43,533 bases of DNA from a virus. The stretch is from positions 1 to 43,533 of the IMG/VR virus record IMGVR_UViG_3300037504_000146; one strand, given 5' to 3'. The notes under the pieces were generated by a model. That model worked only from the letters and a program-made list of their open reading frames with translations. It was not told where the DNA came from and ran no database searches. Both the position numbers and the translations under genes were made by a program. Below, in pieces: positions 8,157 through 15,838 of the stretch; the stretch's first letter is position 1; every line of letters starts with the position of its first letter.

Positions 8157-8755
8157 GCGTGCTCCGCCAGCCCCGCGGCGAGTACCCCGACACGTACCCG
8201 TGCCGGCGTGGTGACGAGGAGCATCGCGTCGCCGTGGTGGTGGGCAGTGCGCCATGCGTCGATGATGACCTGATCCAGGTGGACGTGCTCGCCGACGCGT
8301 CCGGGGTGCAGTCTGATGCTGTCGCGGTCAACCGGGCGGCGATCGACACTGTACGGCACGTCGAGCACTGGGTGGCCATTGAGGGAGTGAAGCTCAGCGC
8401 GTGGCTGGATGAGCGCCGAGCCAAGGGCTGGCCCGATCCTCCCCACGTGGTCGGCGTTTTCATCGGAGCGCAGCAGGACCCGCGGATTACTTGGTGGCAG
8501 GTCCACCCGTACCCCGGCAAGAGCGGCTCGTCGAGCCTCTTCGCCGTACGTTGGGCACTCTACTGCGGCTATCGTCGCATCGTGCTGTGCGGCGTGCCGC
8601 TCACCGGCGTTGGTCCGTGTGGTGACTATGCTCGCTTCCGCGCTGGCTGGGAAACGAACCTCGACACCTGGCCGCTTCGCGAGTGTGTGCGGTCGATGTC
8701 CGGGTGGACGCGCGAGCTGCTCGGCGCACCGGACGATGAGTTCCTGAGAGGATAG
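8153..8755 (+). CDS. Rossmann-like protein, MptE/DUF115-like pattern
   Basis: A 200-residue protein overlapping the previous stop by 4 bp (ATGA). Visible pattern: a strand with a Gly/Ser loop (VAVVVGSAPCVDDDL), VNRAAIDTVRHVEHWVAIE, and a conserved-looking C-terminal motif SGSSSLFAVRWALYCGYRRI followed by VLCGVPL. This order resembles the 6-hydroxymethylpterin pyrophosphokinase MptE-like / DUF115 fold, also seen in nucleotide-sugar enzymes of bacterial motility loci. That is a pattern-based inference. Its place between minor head protein and protease genes is unusual for an enzyme, so it may be an accessory (moron-like) gene or a virion component. Confidence 0.55.
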   Translation: MSVLRQPRGEYPDTYPCRRGDEEHRVAVVVGSAPCVDDDLIQVDVLADASGVQSDAVAVNRAAIDTVRHVEHWVAIEGVKLSAWLDERRAKGWPDPPHVVGVFIGAQQDPRITWWQVHPYPGKSGSSSLFAVRWALYCGYRRIVLCGVPLTGVGPCGDYARFRAGWETNLDTWPLRECVRSMSGWTRELLGAPDDEFLRG

Positions 8756-8758
8756 ACG

Positions 8759-9916
8759 ATGTCACAGAACAGACCTGACGAGCTGCCAGCTGGCGGTGAG
8801 CAGAGGTATGTCCGGGCCACGCTGGCGGTCACCGAGCTGGAGCTGCCGGAGGACGGCGCGGCCCCGGCCGAGCTGGTGGTGATGCCGTGGGGCGTGGTGG
8901 ATCTCCGAGACGCCGCCATCCGCGAGGCATTCGACGAGCCTGGCCAGCTCCTGGTGAACGAGCGCAGCGCCGAGGAGATCCCGGCCAACTACGCCAACCG
9001 CGATGTGGATGCGTTTGTGAACCTGGAGCACAACAGGTGGGGCGGCGCGGTCGGCTGGATCACCAGCGCGACAGCGGAGCCCGACCGCGGCGTGGTGGTC
9101 GGCGTCGATTGGACGCCGCGCGGCGAGCAGCTGATCCAGGATCGCGAGTACCGGTACACGTCGCTGGAGTGCATCCTCGACGCCTCGCCGTGGCTCGCCA
9201 ACGGAGACCCGGCGCCAGTCGTCGCCGTGACAGGTCTCGGCCTGGTCAATTATCCGGCGGTGATCTCACAGCCGCCGGTCCTGTACGACTCACTCACAGC
9301 CGCACTCTCCGCCGCGGGTGGTCCGCGCGTGGATGGTGACGGCTCCATGCCCCCGGTCGAGCCGGGGAGAAGGGGAGAAGCCGCTATGGACGGCAACTTC
9401 TGGCAGAAGCTCGTCTCCCGGATGACCGGGAGAGAGAGCATCGACGAGGCGGAGGCCGCATTGAGCGTGGCCGAGGTGCAGACCAAGCTCCGCCAGATCG
9501 ACACACTGACGACCCAGGTGGAGGAGCTGAGCACCCAGCTGACCACCGTGACCGCGGATCGGGATGCCGCTCGCGCCGAGCTGGCCGAGATGCAGGCCGG
9601 CGCCGTGCGCTCCGAGGCCGAGCGCGCCGTCGAGGCCGCGCTCAGCGAGGGCCGGATCTCGCCGGCGATGCGCGAGCAGGCGCTCGAGCAGGCCGAGGTG
9701 AATCTCGAGGCGTTCACCGCGCTGACCGCGCTGACCCCGGAGGGCACGTTCTCGGCGCCCACGGGCCGGCAGGTCTCGGACGCGGCCATCGCCTCGGCAG
9801 ATGCCACCGGGGACCGGACCGCAGAGGATGCGGAGATCCGCGCCTACGCGGCGCAGCACAACGTCCCGTACCACACAGCCGCGCTGGCCATCCGCAAGCA
9901 GCGGAAGGGGGTGTGA
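8759..9916 (+). CDS. Mu gpI-like prohead protease with C-terminal scaffold
   Basis: A 385-residue protein. The N-terminal protease domain (about 1-185) shows the Mu I-protein pattern: VNLEHNRWGGAVGWI (H91), a strand GVVVGVDWT, EYRYTSLECIL (S135) and VTGLGLVNYPAV. The C-terminal part (about 210-385) is a long, charged coiled coil (VEELSTQLTTVTADRDAARAE, shortened), typical of scaffold. In Mu the scaffold is also made alone from an internal start, and such a start is visible here (next entry). The protease removes scaffold and itself during head maturation. Catalytic residues are inferred by pattern. Confidence 0.88.
   Translation: MSQNRPDELPAGGEQRYVRATLAVTELELPEDGAAPAELVVMPWGVVDLRDAAIREAFDEPGQLLVNERSAEEIPANYANRDVDAFVNLEHNRWGGAVGWITSATAEPDRGVVVGVDWTPRGEQLIQDREYRYTSLECILDASPWLANGDPAPVVAVTGLGLVNYPAVISQPPVLYDSLTAALSAAGGPRVDGDGSMPPVEPGRRGEAAMDGNFWQKLVSRMTGRESIDEAEAALSVAEVQTKLRQIDTLTTQVEELSTQLTTVTADRDAARAELAEMQAGAVRSEAERAVEAALSEGRISPAMREQALEQAEVNLEAFTALTALTPEGTFSAPTGRQVSDAAIASADATGDRTAEDAEIRAYAAQHNVPYHTAALAIRKQRKGV
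9386..9916 (+). CDS. Internal-start scaffold protein (Mu gpZ-like)
   Basis: An in-frame ATG at 9386 (residue 210 of the protease protein) is preceded by a purine-rich GGGGAGAAGGGGAGAAG stretch ending 5 bases before it, a good ribosome-binding region in the middle of a gene. Translation from here gives a 176-residue protein comprising the coiled-coil scaffold alone, equivalent to Mu gene Z nested in gene I. The codons before it encode a Gly/Pro/Arg linker that separates the domains. Supported by sequence and by analogy with Mu. Confidence 0.65.
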   Translation: MDGNFWQKLVSRMTGRESIDEAEAALSVAEVQTKLRQIDTLTTQVEELSTQLTTVTADRDAARAELAEMQAGAVRSEAERAVEAALSEGRISPAMREQALEQAEVNLEAFTALTALTPEGTFSAPTGRQVSDAAIASADATGDRTAEDAEIRAYAAQHNVPYHTAALAIRKQRKGV

Positions 9917-9917
9917 G

Positions 9918-10784
9918 GTGACCACACTGAAGAACTTCACCGACGCGCTCGGCCGCCTCACGCTGGAGGCGTCCGAGGACATCGACAACGCGTACACTTT
10001 CGTCAAGCAGGGGTCGAGCAACACCGACACCTGCGACATCTGCGACACCGCCGGCGAGCGGCCGATCGGCGTCGTGGACCGGAACTACGACGATGGCGAT
10101 TTCTGCTCGATCATCTACGCAGGCATCGTCACTGTCCGCGCGGGCGCGGCGGTCTCAAGCGGCGCCAAGATCGCCACGGACGCGAGCGGCCGCGCCATCA
10201 CAGCGACCTACGCGCACGAGTGGCAGGCGGGCATCGCGCTCACCGCGGCATCGGCCGCCGGTGACGAGATCTCGGCGTTCCTGGACATCCGGCCCATCGA
10301 CACGGCGTCGATGCTGGGCTACGGGCTGAAGGTGGCCAAGCTGGACATCGCCCACGGCGACGGCACCAGTGAGACCGACACCGAATTCGACCTGCCAGCG
10401 ACGTGCATGGTCGTGGATGTGCTGACGGCCGTGGATGTCGCCGAGGCAACCGGCGCCACCAAGACGATCGACATCGGGACCCTGTCCACCGACTCCGGGG
10501 ACGCCGACGGGTTCGCGGATGCGCTTTCGGTGGCCGCAACCGGCCTGGTCCGTCCGCAGGCGACCGTCACCGCGGGCAACAACGAGACCTACTACTCCGC
10601 CAACACGCGCGGCGTCCTGCTGTCGGACTACCTGGTCGGCACCGATGCCGATGGGGACTTCGGGCTGTACCGCGAGAAGCCGTGCACCGCGCCGGGGTCG
10701 GTCAGCGTGACGTGGACGCCGGGGTCCGCGGACTTCGCCGAGCTCGACGCCACGATCTACATCATCTACGTCGAGCTGGTGTGA
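9918..10784 (+). CDS. Capsid cement/decoration protein, DUF2190-like
   Basis: A 288-residue protein starting at GTG 9918. The N-terminal about 110 residues match the DUF2190 pattern: GRLTLEASEDIDNAYTFVKQ, IGVVDRNYDDGDFCSIIYAG, and VTVRAGAAVSSGAKIATDA followed by GRAITAT. This family stabilises capsids from outside. The C-terminal half (about 125-288) is an added beta-rich domain with EATGATKTIDIGTLSTDSGD, and SVTWTPGSADFAELDATIYI before the end, so the protein is longer than a bare cement protein. It lies directly before the major capsid gene, as expected. Confidence 0.8.
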   Translation: MTTLKNFTDALGRLTLEASEDIDNAYTFVKQGSSNTDTCDICDTAGERPIGVVDRNYDDGDFCSIIYAGIVTVRAGAAVSSGAKIATDASGRAITATYAHEWQAGIALTAASAAGDEISAFLDIRPIDTASMLGYGLKVAKLDIAHGDGTSETDTEFDLPATCMVVDVLTAVDVAEATGATKTIDIGTLSTDSGDADGFADALSVAATGLVRPQATVTAGNNETYYSANTRGVLLSDYLVGTDADGDFGLYREKPCTAPGSVSVTWTPGSADFAELDATIYIIYVELV

Positions 10785-10801
10785 CGGGAAGGAGCTGAAA
10801 G

Positions 10802-11761
10802 ATGGCTGTGTCATACACCGATGTGAATCCGGATCCCGTCGCAACCGGGATCGTGCAGAGCTTTGGCGTCGGCGGGCCGTTCGCTTACGGCCAGGTCGTG
10901 CCGGAGCGCATGGTAGCGGGCAAAAAGTTCCGCTACGCCAAGTGGACGTTCGCCGACATGGTGAGCGCTCATCACGAGACCAAGATGCCGGACAACGGTC
11001 CGGCGAACGTGCGCGAGCACCGTGCCATCACGTGGACGACTGGTCTCTGCGAGGCCCACGGCCTGAAGGAACAGTGGGGCGACCCCGAGGCCCGCGAGTC
11101 CGCGCTGATGGGCATGGCCGCGGACCACGAGATGGCGATCTGGGAGGACCTGCGCAACGAGATAGGCCTCGGCATCGAGGCTGAGCTGAAAACGCAGCTC
11201 GAGGCCGCCAGCAACGCGACCACCTGCACGACCACGCAGCAGTGGGACGACAGCTCGGCGGACATCCTCGGGACGTTCCGGCTGGCAATCCGCAAGATGC
11301 GCCACAACAGCGGTCTGAACCCGAACGTCGTCATCATCCCCGAGGACTGCTGGGATGTCCTTCTGGCGGACACCACCGTACAGGGCAGGCTTCCCGATGA
11401 CGCTGACGACCGTCTGACAATGAACGAAGGCGTGCCGCTCATCCTCAAGGGCTGCCGCGTCATCGTGCCGACCCGCCTCATCAACTCGGCCAACCCCGGC
11501 GCCACGGCTTCCATCGCGGAGCAGTGGAGTTCGGACAAGGTCTACTTCATGCACGTGAACATGGCCGCGGCGAACGACCCGCGAGTCCCGACCGCTGCGT
11601 TCCTGGCCTCGTCCATGACGCTGCCGGGCGCCACGTGGGCCGCCAACTCCTGGCGACCGAACGATCTCGACTGCCACTGGACCAACTACGCCGTCGAGAA
11701 GAACTACAAGCTCATCCTGCAGGACGAGCTGATCTACCGTCTGGACGACGTCCTCGAGTAG
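10802..11761 (+). CDS. Major capsid protein
   Basis: A 319-residue protein with a strong GGAAGGAG site before ATG 10802. Identified by position (after protease/scaffold and cement genes), size, absence of enzyme motifs, and typical capsid-like segments: NPNVVIIPEDCWDVLLAD, GVPLILKGCRVIVPTRLI, SSDKVYFMHV and the C-terminal WTNYAVEKNYKLILQDELIY. An HK97-type fold is expected for phages with a Mu-like gpI protease. A stable hairpin directly after the gene may help raise its mRNA level. Confidence 0.85.
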   Translation: MAVSYTDVNPDPVATGIVQSFGVGGPFAYGQVVPERMVAGKKFRYAKWTFADMVSAHHETKMPDNGPANVREHRAITWTTGLCEAHGLKEQWGDPEARESALMGMAADHEMAIWEDLRNEIGLGIEAELKTQLEAASNATTCTTTQQWDDSSADILGTFRLAIRKMRHNSGLNPNVVIIPEDCWDVLLADTTVQGRLPDDADDRLTMNEGVPLILKGCRVIVPTRLINSANPGATASIAEQWSSDKVYFMHVNMAAANDPRVPTAAFLASSMTLPGATWAANSWRPNDLDCHWTNYAVEKNYKLILQDELIYRLDDVLE

Positions 11762-11780
11762 ATCACGAGCAGCAACCCCG

Positions 11781-11808
11781 CCCCGGCCGGGCCAACACCC
11801 GGCCGGGG
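11781..11808 (+). terminator. Very stable hairpin after the major capsid gene
   Basis: A perfect 11-bp GC stem, CCCCGGCCGGG (11781-11791), with loop CCAACA and CCCGGCCGGGG (11798-11808). No T-run follows, so it is probably a partial terminator or an mRNA 3'-end stabiliser rather than a full terminator. This would allow high capsid expression with reduced downstream transcription. Confidence 0.7.
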
Positions 11809-11827
11809 CTGACTCGGAGGACAGACC

Positions 11828-12124
11828 ATGCCTTGGATCAGAGACCCGGCCCAGCAACGGTCATTCAGCGGGAAGCGCCCGTCCGAGTGGGTCCAGGTGC
11901 CTGACGATGACGTGCCGTACCTGGTCGAGACGTATAACGTGGAGGTGCGGCAAGACGATGGCGAGGCGACCGCTCCGGCTTTGAAGCCGGTGGAGGAACC
12001 AGCCGTTGAGCCCGCCGTCATCGAGCGCCCGTACCACAAGGGCTCTGGCTGGTGGGTTTGGCGCGGCGGCACATACCGCCGGAGCCAGCTACCGCCAGAG
12101 GCTGAGGAGCTGATCGGTGGGTGA
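11828..12124 (+). CDS. Hypothetical protein after capsid gene (98 aa)
   Basis: A 98-residue protein with a GGAGGA site before ATG 11828. The middle is Pro/Glu/Val-rich (KPVEEPAVEPAVIERP) and the C-terminus has a Trp/Tyr-rich segment (HKGSGWWVWRGGTYRRSQLP). The head region is followed by connector genes, so a capsid-accessory or adaptor role is possible. No family was recognised. It overlaps the next gene by 8 bp. Confidence 0.65.
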   Translation: MPWIRDPAQQRSFSGKRPSEWVQVPDDDVPYLVETYNVEVRQDDGEATAPALKPVEEPAVEPAVIERPYHKGSGWWVWRGGTYRRSQLPPEAEELIGG

Positions 12125-12530
12125 CTACATCTCACAGTCGGACCTCGGCGACACTGACGACCTCGTTCAGCTGACCGACGACGACCAGACCGGGTCCGTG
12201 GTGGGCTCACAGGTGACGCTCGCCATCAGCAAGGCCGAGGGCGAGGTCAACGGCTACGCCGCCAGTCAGTACAGCATCCCGATCTCGCCGGTCTCGGACC
12301 TGGTTAAATCCTGGTGCGTCACGCTGGCGGTCTATCACCTGCACCTGCGGCGCAAGCGCGTCCCGGAGTCGGTAATGTCGGAGGTCGAGATGGTGCGCCG
12401 GCAGCTGCGGGACCTCGCCGCCGGCAAGCTCACGCTCGACGACGGCGCGGGGGATGCCACTACGGCCAGCGATGTCACGTGCGAGTACAACGCGCGCGTG
12501 CTGTCTCGGACCAAGTTTGCGGGCTGGTGA
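12117..12530 (+). CDS. Head-tail adaptor, Mu gp36-like (DUF1320)
   Basis: A 137-residue protein starting at GTG 12117 inside the previous gene. It matches the DUF1320 pattern: an N-terminal YISQSDLGD segment, ALISK-type helix (TLAISKAEGEVNGYAASQY) and a Pro-rich turn, SDLVKSWCVTLAVYHLHLRR with basic RKRVPESV, then RDLAAGKLTL. In Mu and relatives this gene follows the capsid gene and codes for a protein at the head-tail joint. The stop overlaps the next start as TGATG. Confidence 0.8.
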   Translation: MGDYISQSDLGDTDDLVQLTDDDQTGSVVGSQVTLAISKAEGEVNGYAASQYSIPISPVSDLVKSWCVTLAVYHLHLRRKRVPESVMSEVEMVRRQLRDLAAGKLTLDDGAGDATTASDVTCEYNARVLSRTKFAGW

Positions 12531-12982
12531 TGCGATTCACGGTTAGGGTCACGGGCGCGGATGACGTCTCGCGGACGTTGGAGCTCACCGCCGACAATAT
12601 CCAGGACATGCGCCCGGCGATGAAGAATGTTGGCGCATACCTGGAGGGCATCACCCATCAGGCATTCAAGGATCAGGAAAACCCAGCGACGCACAGGTCG
12701 TGGAAACGGTTGGCAGATGCAACCATCGCGGCGCGCCGCAACCGCAACCCCGGCGGCAAAATCAGAATCCTACGCGATACGGGTACTCTGTTCCAGTCAA
12801 TCCACTACCGTCCGAAGGCGCGGTCCGTGAGCGTTGGTACCAAGCTCGAGTACGGGCGAAAGCATCAGCTGGGCATTGGCGTGCCTGTCCGCAAGTTCCT
12901 CGGCATTGATGCCGCCGGTACCGACGAGGTGGTGAGCATCATTGAGCGGTGGATCATGCGGCGGGCGAGGGGTCGCTCATGA
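12530..12982 (+). CDS. Virion morphogenesis / tail completion protein, Mu gpG-like
   Basis: A 150-residue protein. Family features: HRSWKRLADATIAARRNRN (the 'Trp...Leu...Thr...' helix), ILRDTGTLFQSIHY, SVGTKLEYGRKHQLG, and VRKFLGIDAAGTDEV. This is the pattern of P2 gpS / Mu gpG proteins (Phage_tail_S family), which act at head-tail joining or tail completion. ATG 12530 overlaps the upstream TGA. Long upstream extension of the frame is a shadow of the previous gene. Confidence 0.85.
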   Translation: MRFTVRVTGADDVSRTLELTADNIQDMRPAMKNVGAYLEGITHQAFKDQENPATHRSWKRLADATIAARRNRNPGGKIRILRDTGTLFQSIHYRPKARSVSVGTKLEYGRKHQLGIGVPVRKFLGIDAAGTDEVVSIIERWIMRRARGRS

Positions 12983-13434
12983 CCGCCACGCGCGAGACCA
13001 TCCGCGACTGGATCGTGTCAGCCATCGAGACCCAATGCACGTACGCGGCGCGGGTCGTCGGAATTGACGATCTCGCCGAGGATCTCGACGCGATGGCAGT
13101 CAACCCGCCCTCGATAGGCGTAATCTACGCCGGGGGCAGCGCGGCTTACGATCGCACCGCTGGGAGCGGAACCATGCGCGGCTTCCAGCGGCTGACATTC
13201 GAGGTGATCATCTTGGCACGCAAGCTCGGCAGCGGGCTCGGCCACGGCGTCGACGGCAGTACGGGCCTCTACCAGATGCTCGACGATGTGGACGCCGCGC
13301 TATTCGGCAAGCTGCCGACCGGGGCATTCGAGGAGCTGGACTATCTGGACGACGACACACGGGACGTCGGCGACGATGCGCTGATTGTCCACGCCGCGCG
13401 GTACGCCTGCGTGGTGCAACTCACGGAGAGCTGA
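12979..13434 (+). CDS. Tail terminator-like protein (Mu gp37-like)
   Basis: A 151-residue protein, ATG 12979 overlapping the preceding stop as ATGA. Pattern: N-terminal helix RETIRDWIVSAIE, central RGFQRLTFEVIILARKLG, then QMLDDVDAALFGKLPTGAFE and a C-terminal VHAARYACVVQLTES strand. This helix/strand arrangement and position after the gpG-like gene fit Mu gp37 / tail-terminator proteins, which cap the tail tube. Family assignment is moderate. Confidence 0.65.
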   Translation: MTATRETIRDWIVSAIETQCTYAARVVGIDDLAEDLDAMAVNPPSIGVIYAGGSAAYDRTAGSGTMRGFQRLTFEVIILARKLGSGLGHGVDGSTGLYQMLDDVDAALFGKLPTGAFEELDYLDDDTRDVGDDALIVHAARYACVVQLTES

Positions 13435-13435
13435 C

Positions 13436-13690
13436 ATGGCACACATCATCTACGACGGGTCCGGCAAGGGCCAGGCCCGACGCATCCGTGTTCTGGGCTA
13501 CCGGTTCGAGCGTGGAGCTTCGGCTGTGTACGTCCCGGACGACAAGACGATCATGGTCGGCGGGCGGCCGCAGTCCGTGGCGAAGCTCATTCTCGCCAAG
13601 GAAGGCTTCCGGCCAATGAAGCCGAGCAAGCCGGCATCGGCGGCAGCAGCTGCCAAGCCGAAGATTGCGAAGGAGGGAAACGATGGCTGA
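13436..13690 (+). CDS. Small protein before the tail tube gene (84 aa)
   Basis: An 84-residue protein, ATG 13436, with GGAGAG upstream. It begins AHIIYDGSGKGQARRIRVLG, contains YRFERGASAVYVPDDKT and a Lys/Pro/Ala-rich C-terminal tail (KPSKPASAAAAAKPKIAKE). In Mu a small protein (gp38) occupies the same slot before the sheath gene, but no clear similarity is visible. Overlaps the next gene by 8 bp. Function unknown. Confidence 0.65.
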   Translation: MAHIIYDGSGKGQARRIRVLGYRFERGASAVYVPDDKTIMVGGRPQSVAKLILAKEGFRPMKPSKPASAAAAAKPKIAKEGNDG

Positions 13691-14939
13691 CAAGGGACGC
13701 GCTGACGCTGTCGGCTTGTACTTTGGCGAGGAGTCAAGCTACGGCGGGGGCTGCTCCGCGCTGTACCGTCTCTCGCAGAACGGTGACCTCGGCGAGCTGG
13801 GGTCGCGCGAGAACTTGATCGACAATCCGAGCGTGTTTTCGGACGGATTCGGGCGTGAGCCCGTGCGGGGCAATGTGACAGTGCAGTACTCGCTGCCGCT
13901 GCTGCTGCAGCTGTCTGAGGCCACCATCATCCTCAAGCATCTGCTCGACGACCCGACCACCACCAATCCACAGGGGACGACGGCCACCATCCAGACAGCA
14001 GGGACGGGGCTGTCCGACATCACCACCGGCGGCACGTACTCCGGCGATGACCCGTCGCTGTTCGAGATCCAGATCGATGGTACCGGGACGCCGGACACGT
14101 TCAAGTGGCGGCAAGATCGTGGCAGCTGGACAGAGACGGTGAACATCACCGGTGCGGCGCAGACGCTGGCCGATGATGTGACCGCGACATTCGATGAGAC
14201 AACCGGCCATACCTCTGGCGACTCATGGATGTTCTGGGCGACGCCATCCGGCACGTACGCGCACATGTACTCACCGATGGACAGGTCGGACGCGCCGCTG
14301 CCGAACGACGGCACCAACGTCGCGGCCTGCATCGAGGTGCAGCACACCGACCTCAGCGACATCTACCACCAGTGCACCGGTGTGAAGCTTAACAGCCTCG
14401 AGCTGCCGATCGACCAGGAGGGGCCGCTTGGTATCACACTGGGGATCATGGGCGAGGACTCGTCCATCGAGTCGAGCTCGTGGGACGCGACGCCAACTGA
14501 GTACGATGACGATGTGATCTCGCATCGGATGCTCGGGACGATCTACGTGGCCGGCACTGCCGTCGCCGCAGTCAGCAACGGCTCGTTGTCGCTGATGAAC
14601 AACATGACGGCCGGCCGGGTTGCGGCCAACAGCGGGCTTGTGGCGGACATCATCGAGGGCCGGTTCAGCCTTGGCTACAACCTCAACACCTGGTTCGCGA
14701 ACACGACGTTCTACGACTACGCGGCGAACTTCACGACGGTGTCGGCCGAGATGCGCTGGACCAACAGCCAGAACGCCGACGAGCTGCTGTGGGCGTTCAT
14801 TCCGGAGATCAAGTTCCCGCGCACCCCGCCGAACATTCGACAGGGTGGCGTGGAGCTGAACCTGCAGGGGCAGGGCTTCGTCAAGGACCTCACCAAGCCG
14901 ATCTACATGGTGCTTTTCAACACCGTCTCGTCAATCTGA
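13683..14939 (+). CDS. Major tail tube protein with inserted Ig-like module
   Basis: A 418-residue protein, ATG 13683 with AAGGAGG upstream. Identified by position (after terminator-like gene, before G/GT chaperones) and by tube-like segments: GLYFGEESSYGGGCSALYRL near the N-terminus and a C-terminal TVSAEMRWTNSQNADELLWA. Residues about 112-186 form a separate beta module with IDGTGTPDTFKW and GHTSGDSWMFW, also present in the tail protein at 18856. The split layout resembles siphovirus tail proteins that display immunoglobulin-like domains on the tube surface. The protein is not sheath-like, supporting a non-contractile tail. Confidence 0.8.
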   Translation: MADKGRADAVGLYFGEESSYGGGCSALYRLSQNGDLGELGSRENLIDNPSVFSDGFGREPVRGNVTVQYSLPLLLQLSEATIILKHLLDDPTTTNPQGTTATIQTAGTGLSDITTGGTYSGDDPSLFEIQIDGTGTPDTFKWRQDRGSWTETVNITGAAQTLADDVTATFDETTGHTSGDSWMFWATPSGTYAHMYSPMDRSDAPLPNDGTNVAACIEVQHTDLSDIYHQCTGVKLNSLELPIDQEGPLGITLGIMGEDSSIESSSWDATPTEYDDDVISHRMLGTIYVAGTAVAAVSNGSLSLMNNMTAGRVAANSGLVADIIEGRFSLGYNLNTWFANTTFYDYAANFTTVSAEMRWTNSQNADELLWAFIPEIKFPRTPPNIRQGGVELNLQGQGFVKDLTKPIYMVLFNTVSSI

Positions 14940-14960
14940 CCGACTGCCAGCGGAGGACAC

Positions 14961-15488
14961 ATGGCAGATGTAGAGCTGAACATTGGATTCGGTGCGGCGT
15001 CGTTCGCCGACGAGGGCATCGAGCACACGCTCCGCCTCGTCGTCGACCACGACGCCGACGGAAACGCCATCCGCAAACCCATGCGCGTCAAGGTCGCAGC
15101 CCTCGACGGCTGTGCCATCGCCGGCATGCTCGAGGATGGATTCGACGTGCTCGCCGAGATGCGCCGATTCGCCGAGATGGCCAAGCGCGCCAAGGCGGCG
15201 AAGGATGCGGAGATTGAGGAGAATGCGGACGATCCGCAGGTGGACTGGTCGGAGCTGGCGCGGCAGAACATCCAGCATGGTCGCGCCGTCATCAAGTACC
15301 TTTTCCGCGGCTGTGACCAGCTGGTGGTGCCTGGACGCGAGCCGATCCCCTACGATCCGGAGCGGCACGATGCGCAGCTGGCTGGGTATCAGTGGTTCAT
15401 CACCGTGTTACTCCAGCTCGCCGCGGACGGCGCCGCCATCGTCGCGGGAAACTCCGCGAGCTCGTCGAGCACCGGCTCGGCGGGCTGA
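14961..15488 (+). CDS. Tail assembly chaperone G
   Basis: A 175-residue protein with a GGAGGA site before ATG 14961. It lies between the tail tube and tape-measure genes, the fixed position of lambda G-type chaperones. It is helical and charged in the middle (AEMRRFAEMAKRAKAAKDAE), and near its C-terminus codons G163-N164 lie on a GGGAAAC slip site. Most ribosomes should stop at 15488, while a minority shift -1 into the T-like frame to make a G-T fusion. The proteins guard the tape measure during tail assembly and are absent from the virion. Confidence 0.85.
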   Translation: MADVELNIGFGAASFADEGIEHTLRLVVDHDADGNAIRKPMRVKVAALDGCAIAGMLEDGFDVLAEMRRFAEMAKRAKAAKDAEIEENADDPQVDWSELARQNIQHGRAVIKYLFRGCDQLVVPGREPIPYDPERHDAQLAGYQWFITVLLQLAADGAAIVAGNSASSSSTGSAG

Positions 15489-15835
15489 AAACGCCGGAGC
15501 GCGCAGTCCGTGAGCAGTACCGCCACCATCCCGAGCTCGCCGCACAGCTGGGTATTGACCTGGACGCCCAGGACGCCGCACCGAGTGTACCGAGCGTGCA
15601 TCCGGCGGCGCGGGCGATCTGGACAGCGTGGACAGTCGTTGACCAGGCCATTCTCCCAGGGTTCGGCGCTGTCGCGACCGACTGGGGAGCCGTGGCCCGG
15701 ATACTGCACGACCTCTACCCCCAGCTGTGGACACCGCGCGTGTACCACGGGCTGCAGCTGTGCGCGGCCATCCGATCTCAGATCTACGCCGAGCACGCCA
15801 AACGCGAGCAGCAGCAGCGGAGAGCCGGAGTGTAA
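14961..15835 (+). CDS. Frameshift product G-T tail assembly chaperone
   Basis: A -1 shift at GGGAAAC (15446-15452) joins residues 1-164 of G to 127 residues read from 15452 to 15835 (LRELVEHRLGGLKTPERAV onward), giving about 291 residues. The T-like portion has Trp-rich and helical segments (IWTAWTVVDQAILPGFGAV) and a basic C-terminus. It has no good start codon or ribosome-binding site of its own near the slip site. In lambda, gpGT bridges tape measure and tail tube; the same role is inferred here. The next gene begins 3 bp after its stop. Confidence 0.85.
15446..15452 (+). promoter_or_regulatory. -1 programmed frameshift site (GGGAAAC)
   Basis: In the G frame the heptamer reads G GGA AAC, the X XXY YYZ form that allows tandem -1 slippage; lambda uses GGGAAAG at the same place. 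The -1 frame downstream is open to 15835. A possible stimulatory stem CGAGC (15457-15461) with GCTCG (15475-15479), extendable with CCG/CGG, begins a few bases later. Confidence 0.85.
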
Positions 15836-15838
15836 CTG

